The position numbers and the translations under genes are program-made. Shown here piece by piece: positions 6,128 to 8,949 of a DNA stretch of 8,949 nt. Source of the stretch: Deltaproteobacteria bacterium (GTDB lineage Bacteria; Desulfobacterota; SM23-61); contig JACRCA010000098.1 of assembly GCA_016234425.1 (NCBI GenBank), positions 1 to 8,949 of the forward strand. Reading direction: 5' to 3'. The notes beneath the pieces are model-generated. The model saw nothing but the letters and a program-made list of their open reading frames with translations, made no database searches and was not told the origin of the DNA. Position 1 is the first letter of the stretch. The number at the start of each line of letters is the position of its first letter.

Positions 6128-6193
6128 GGGGAGGCCTCCTTTCTCGGCAAGCGACTCTCGTCCCGCCTGTGAGGGGATTATTTTAACCTCTTG

Positions 6194-6226
6194 TTACTCC
6201 CAGCGGAACGGAAGATAATCTATCAT
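6194..6226 (-). CDS. 10-codon leader frame upstream of the hydrolase
   Basis: ATG (6226-6224) follows AAAGGAG with 5-bp spacing and reads MIDYLPFRWE, then TAA (6196-6194). It is in the same frame as the alpha/beta hydrolase, 66 bp before its ATT. It may be a leader peptide controlling a weakly started gene, or the old start of the hydrolase cut off by a nonsense mutation. Chance is also possible. Confidence 0.25.
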   Translation of the reverse strand: MIDYLPFRWE

Positions 6227-6324
6227 CCCCTCTCCTTTCATGGCAAGAAAATATTTGGGCGTTTGATAAAATTTATTCAGAAAAAATGCCTATATTGGGG
6301 CAATCAGGGTTCCTAAAAATTAAA

Positions 6325-6353
6325 TTGACCCTGGTGAGGCGGTATGATAGGAT
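6325..6353 (+). promoter_or_regulatory. Putative sigma-70 promoter of the parA-like operon
   Basis: TTGACC (6325-6330) and TAGGAT (6348-6353) are separated by 17 bp and match the sigma-70 consensus at 5 and 4 of 6 positions. Transcription would start near 6360, about 20 bases before the ParA-like gene. Confidence 0.45.
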
Positions 6354-6380
6354 GCTACTGAATTTTATTTCGGGATCGGG

Positions 6381-7171
6381 GTGATGAATTCAATCGCCTT
6401 ATTCAGCATTAAAGGAGGGACGGGAAAAACTACCCTCAGCAGCTCATTGGGCTGGATTTTTGCTGAACAAGCCCACCGGGTCTTGATGATTGACATGGAC
6501 GCTCAGGGTCACCTGACGCAACTGTTCAAAGGAAAACCCACTAAAGGCCAAACCAAGCTGTATTACTCCTTGGTCCATGAACAGCCTCTTGCGGAAATGA
6601 TTGTTCCCACATCTCACCCTAACCTTTTTTAATCCCGGCCACTGAGGATCATTTCTATCTGAATTCGGCCTTACTTTCCAAGCCCTGGAGGGAATGGAAA
6701 TTAAAGGATGCGCTGTATGCCATGCACCCCTTCCCGTACGACTTGGTTATTATCGACTTGGGAGGTAACCTGACTCTCTCCACTTATGTGGCTCTTTTTG
6801 CTGCCAAAATCCTTATCACGCCCGTATTGCCCGACCTCCTTTCTTACCTCAGTCTAAGAAGTTTGTTTTCCTTCCTCGATAAGACCAGTAAAAACTATAA
6901 ATATTCTTTTGATATGATCTGGGTCTTGATCAACAAGATAAACAATCACCGCCCTTTAGACCGGGAAAATAAGAAAGCCCTGGAAAAATTTTATGGAAGA
7001 TTTTTGATGCCAGTCGAAGTCCGCGAAGACTCAAAATTTTCGCAAGCGAATAGGGAGCAGGTTCCGGTCACCACCTTGGCCCCTGATTCCAGGGCGGCGC
7101 GGGACATAAAAAAAGTGGCCAGCTTATTGGAAACCACGATTTTCCAACCCAAATCCCCCGAACCTACATAA
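6381..7171 (+). pseudogene. ParA/Soj/MinD-type ATPase, split by one -1 frame change
   Basis: Two abutting frames form one ParA-family P-loop ATPase. Frame one (6381-6632) carries the deviant Walker A KGGTGKTT (K11 as signature lysine if counted from GTG 6381; ATG 6384 is an equally likely start) and the A' motif MIDMDAQGHLTQLF. It stops at TAA (6630-6632) just after six T residues. One base back, the other frame runs without stop as LIPATEDHFYLNSALL to the Walker B region YDLVIIDLGGN and the C-terminal ParA helices, ending at 7171. Joined, it has about 263 residues, normal for the family. These ATPases form ATP-dependent dimers on DNA and position plasmids, chromosomes or protein cargo. No ParB or parS is seen; the partner is the coiled-coil gene 15 bp downstream. 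The TTTTTTA heptamer may allow programmed -1 frameshifting; otherwise it is a recent mutation or a homopolymer sequencing error. No strong ribosome-binding site is visible. Confidence 0.85.
6625..6631 (+). other. Slippery heptamer TTTTTTA at the ParA frame junction
   Basis: The zero frame reads CTT TTT TAA. A -1 slip after TTT yields TTA ATC and continues the family-like protein for about 180 codons. Classic -1 sites hold codons XXY YYZ, but the phase here places a stop directly after TTT, so slippage would occur with TTT in the P site and TAA in the A site. No clear downstream stem was worked out. Confidence 0.4.
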
Positions 7172-7186
7172 TCGAGGAGGTCTGGA

Positions 7187-7528
7187 ATGGAAGACGTTTA
7201 TGAATCGCATGCCCCGACTGATTTTCCTTCAGCCAAGGAACAACCTGTTATTGAGCAGCCTCCTGGTGCCGAAGAAAGGAAAATCCTTCCCGTGAAGGAA
7301 ACGGTGGAACGGTGGAAAAGAGAGATCTTGGATAAGATCCAATACCTAAAAGAAAATTTTGAACAAGCCAATCAGGATAGGGAGAGTCTCTCTAAGGAAA
7401 TAGACCGCTTGCAAGCAGAACTCACCGCTTCCAAAGAACACGTCCAGGAGTTAGAAAGAAAATTAGCCGAAACCTTAGAAACTTTTAATAATCTCTTGGA
7501 CGAAGTTTCCGGGGCCTTACGGACCTGA
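7187..7528 (+). CDS. Small coiled-coil protein, putative ParA partner
   Basis: The 113-residue product has no recognised family. Residues 1-40 are acidic and Pro-rich (EQPPGAEERK) and probably disordered. From about residue 42 (VERWKREILDKIQYLKENF) to 110 there are regular heptads of Leu/Ile/Val with many Glu, Lys and Gln, predicting a long parallel coiled coil (SLSKEIDRLQAEL, VQELERKLAETLE). No signal peptide, membrane segment or DNA-binding motif is visible. GAGGAGG (7174-7180) lies 6 bp before the ATG and the gap to the ParA stop is 15 bp, so the two are cotranscribed and well translated. By analogy with ParA-type cargo-positioning pairs (for example McdA-McdB), it may stimulate the ATPase or link it to a cargo; this is inference. 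It ends directly against the convergent YhcH-family gene (stop codons at 7526-7528 and 7529-7531). Confidence 0.75.
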   Translation: MEDVYESHAPTDFPSAKEQPVIEQPPGAEERKILPVKETVERWKREILDKIQYLKENFEQANQDRESLSKEIDRLQAELTASKEHVQELERKLAETLETFNNLLDEVSGALRT

Positions 7529-7984
7529 TTATTTACTTGTGAGGCGCACTTTTACTACAAATTTCTTTACAGGTTGCGGACCAGATACGGCCATCCCCGG
7601 CATGTGGGCATCTTGCGGTGCCAGGATTGCGAAAGTTCCTTCCCGAAGTACGAAGAAATCTCCTTCTCCCGTGAGCGCCAAGAAATCTTTGGCCTCATCA
7701 TATTCCCCTGCTTTTAGTTGTTCCAGATTCGCATACCCGAAAAGCTCCACACCTTGAAAAACATACTGCACATCCATGTACAGCCGATGGGCTTCCCAAC
7801 GGCCTTTCTATCTTGACTTTGTCTCGTATTGCTGAACGAGCACATAGACATTGGAACCTTCGATTTCATACCTGCCCGGCACAATTTTAGAAAGGTCTGT
7901 ATTCTGGAGATAGTGAAAGGCGGTGGCCAGACCTTTATGCATCCCGGAGTAAAACGAGGCATTTTTTAGTTGATCAATAATCAT
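7529..7984 (-). pseudogene. YhcH/YjgK/YiaL-family protein with in-frame amber codon
   Basis: From ATG 7984 the frame reads MIIDQLKNASFYSG and on through YVLVQQYETKSR to TAG (7810-7808, codon 59), then continues without shift as KGRWEAHRLYMDVQYVFQG to TAA at 7529. The joined 151 codons match the length and order of this cupin-like family (EbgC/YhcH relatives), with the WEAHRxYxDxQY motif right after the amber and a late PQDAHMPG metal-site motif. Members act in sugar-acid or sialic-acid handling; the exact reaction is unsettled. AAAGGGGGG lies 8 bp before the ATG and supports this start. Separately, ATG 7777 could start an 82-residue fragment that lacks the N-terminal strands. The amber may be a nonsense mutation, a sequence error or a suppressed codon. 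The gene has its own promoter, divergent from the alcohol dehydrogenase. Confidence 0.8.
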
Positions 7985-8060
7985 AGGCTTATCCCCCCTT
8001 TCCTCATTCGTTGAGGATGGCGCGGGGCCCTGCTATCTTCAAGATGTATTATCTCCCCAT

Positions 8061-8088
8061 AAGATACCAGGCGGGACGCATTTGTCAA
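8061..8088 (-). promoter_or_regulatory. Putative promoter of the YhcH-family gene
   Basis: On the minus strand a perfect TTGACA (8088-8083) precedes TATCTT (8066-8061) with a 16-bp spacer. Transcription would begin near 8054, about 70 bases before the ATG. Confidence 0.45.
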
Positions 8089-8125
8089 TAGTTTTAGGAG
8101 CTCCCCCCGTTGGCTGATGTTATGG

Positions 8126-8154
8126 TTGACTCTGGTAGTCAGAAGCTTTATGAT
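8126..8154 (+). promoter_or_regulatory. Strong sigma-70-type promoter of the alcohol dehydrogenase
   Basis: TTGACT (8126-8131) and TATGAT (8149-8154) are 17 bp apart, each 5 of 6 to consensus. The predicted start near 8161 gives a leader of about 84 bases. The -35 box lies 37 bp from that of the divergent promoter, so one regulator could control both. Confidence 0.6.
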
Positions 8155-8176
8155 TACACTCGAGAGATTTTTCTAT

Positions 8177-8192
8177 AACTCCTCCAGGAGTT
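8177..8192. promoter_or_regulatory. Operator-like dyad in the dehydrogenase leader
   Basis: AACTCCT and AGGAGTT form a perfect 7-bp dyad around CC, about 16 bases after the predicted transcription start. This suits a repressor site; as RNA the loop is too short for a good hairpin without opening a pair. No regulator gene is in the window. Confidence 0.35.
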
Positions 8193-8244
8193 CTATCCAG
8201 AGATCATATTGTCCTGGTCTTAGAAATTCAAAAGAAGGGAGTAA

Positions 8245-8949
8245 ATGAAAATGATGATGCAAACCTACCAATTTAAGGCCCCCTCCATGATCGTTAACGG
8301 ACCTGGGGCCGCCAAAGAGGTCGGCTCTTTTGCCAAAGGACTGGGAAAAAAGGCTCTAATCGTAACAGATACCAACTTGGAGAAAATCGGGTTGCTGAAT
8401 GAGATCAAGAAATCCCTGGAAGTCGCTGGAGTTCCATTGGCCATTTATGACAAAGTGGTCACCGAGCCCACCATGGACTATACCGAAGAAGGGCTCAGGG
8501 TCTTTAAAGAAGCTCAGGCAGACTTCTTGATCGCTGTGGGGGGAGGCAGCCCCATCGATGCAGCCAAAGGTATTTCCGCGCTGGCCACTAACCCAGGAAA
8601 GATAGGCGACTTTATGGGAGCCAATAAGATTCCAAAGCCGGGAGCTCCTATCATTGCCATCCCCACCACCGCGGGCACTGGAAGCGAAGTCACTCAGTTC
8701 ACCATCATCACGGATACAACAAAGGATGTAAAAATGCTCATTGCCAGCCCCCATGTCATGCCCCGGGTGGCATTGGTTGACCCTTTGATGACCCTGCAGA
8801 TGCCTCCCGGGATCACAGCGGCCACAGGCCTCGATGCCCTCACTCACGCCATAGAGGCTTACGTTTCGGTAAGGGCCCAACAGATCACCGATATTCTGGC
8901 CCTTCAAGCTATCCGCATCATTTCGGCCAATCTGCGACAGGCCTGGTCA
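8245..8949 (+). CDS. Iron-containing alcohol dehydrogenase, N-terminal 235 residues (cut by window end)
   Basis: The product is a group III (Fe-ADH) dehydrogenase, which interconverts alcohols or diols and aldehydes with NAD(P). Family motifs appear in order: N-terminal FKAPSMIVNGPGA, a Rossmann-like ALIVTDTNL, the dinucleotide loop GGGSPIDAAK (99-108), IPTTAGTGSE (139-148), and GLDALTHAIEAYVS with metal ligands D197 and H201. The two C-terminal His ligands lie beyond the window, and family members have about 385 residues, so roughly 150 are missing. The first ATG is chosen with AAGAAGGGAG just upstream; nearby in-frame ATGs at codons 3-5 would work as well. The closest types by motif are 1,3-propanediol and lactaldehyde reductases, but substrate is not readable. 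It has its own promoter and leader. Confidence 0.92.
   Translation, partial: MKMMMQTYQFKAPSMIVNGPGAAKEVGSFAKGLGKKALIVTDTNLEKIGLLNEIKKSLEVAGVPLAIYDKVVTEPTMDYTEEGLRVFKEAQADFLIAVGGGSPIDAAKGISALATNPGKIGDFMGANKIPKPGAPIIAIPTTAGTGSEVTQFTIITDTTKDVKMLIASPHVMPRVALVDPLMTLQMPPGITAATGLDALTHAIEAYVSVRAQQITDILALQAIRIISANLRQAWS

Noticed and set aside
8356..8907. 183-codon minus-strand frame inside the alcohol dehydrogenase
   Set aside because: The plus strand encodes clear Fe-ADH motifs throughout; the minus frame is a shadow.
1..8949. CRISPR array, tRNA or rRNA genes
   Set aside because: No regularly spaced direct repeats and no recognisable tRNA or rRNA core motifs were found on either strand by eye.

Overview
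The window looks like a chromosomal segment of an environmental bacterium of moderate GC, most likely Desulfobacterota (deltaproteobacterial) or a relative. This is an inference from the gene mix (nitrilase, iron-dependent alcohol dehydrogenase, ParA-type ATPase, HicBA) and from REP/MITE-like intergenic palindromes that resemble those common in such genomes. No rRNA, tRNA, CRISPR array or intact transposase was found.

Layout. 29-1907 (+): a nucleoside hydrolase and a PfkB-family ribokinase 4 bp apart. The first splits nucleosides into base and ribose, the second phosphorylates the ribose. 1908-2650 is a long accessory gap with REP-like fragments, a relic of a Cys-rich protein on the minus strand, and an RNA-like stretch that recalls part of a group II intron. 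2651-3063 (+): a hicB-hicA toxin-antitoxin pair overlapping by ATGA. 3270-3653 (+): a VOC-superfamily protein. 3664-3910: protein-like sequence without a valid start. 3950-4053: a 104-bp element bounded by perfect 18-bp inverted repeats; its right arm supplies the last codons and stop of a nitrilase (5160-4039, -). Upstream of the nitrilase are a leader hairpin, a perfect 12-bp-stem palindrome (5302-5351) and an alpha/beta hydrolase (-) whose best start is a non-canonical ATT behind AAGGAGG. Divergent from it (+) are a ParA/Soj-type ATPase broken by a -1 frame change at a T6 run and a small coiled-coil protein. Convergent with these is a YhcH/YjgK/YiaL-family gene (-) with an in-frame amber codon. 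Divergent promoters then lead to an iron-containing alcohol dehydrogenase (+), cut by the window end.

Most interesting. First, the orphan ParA plus coiled-coil pair without ParB, whose ATPase needs a frameshift at a slippery TTTTTTA. Second, three start or frame anomalies within about 1.8 kb (the ATT start with an in-frame TAA upstream, the ParA frameshift, the YhcH amber), each inside an otherwise intact family-like protein. They could be recoding, recent decay or assembly errors, and the sequence alone cannot decide between these.
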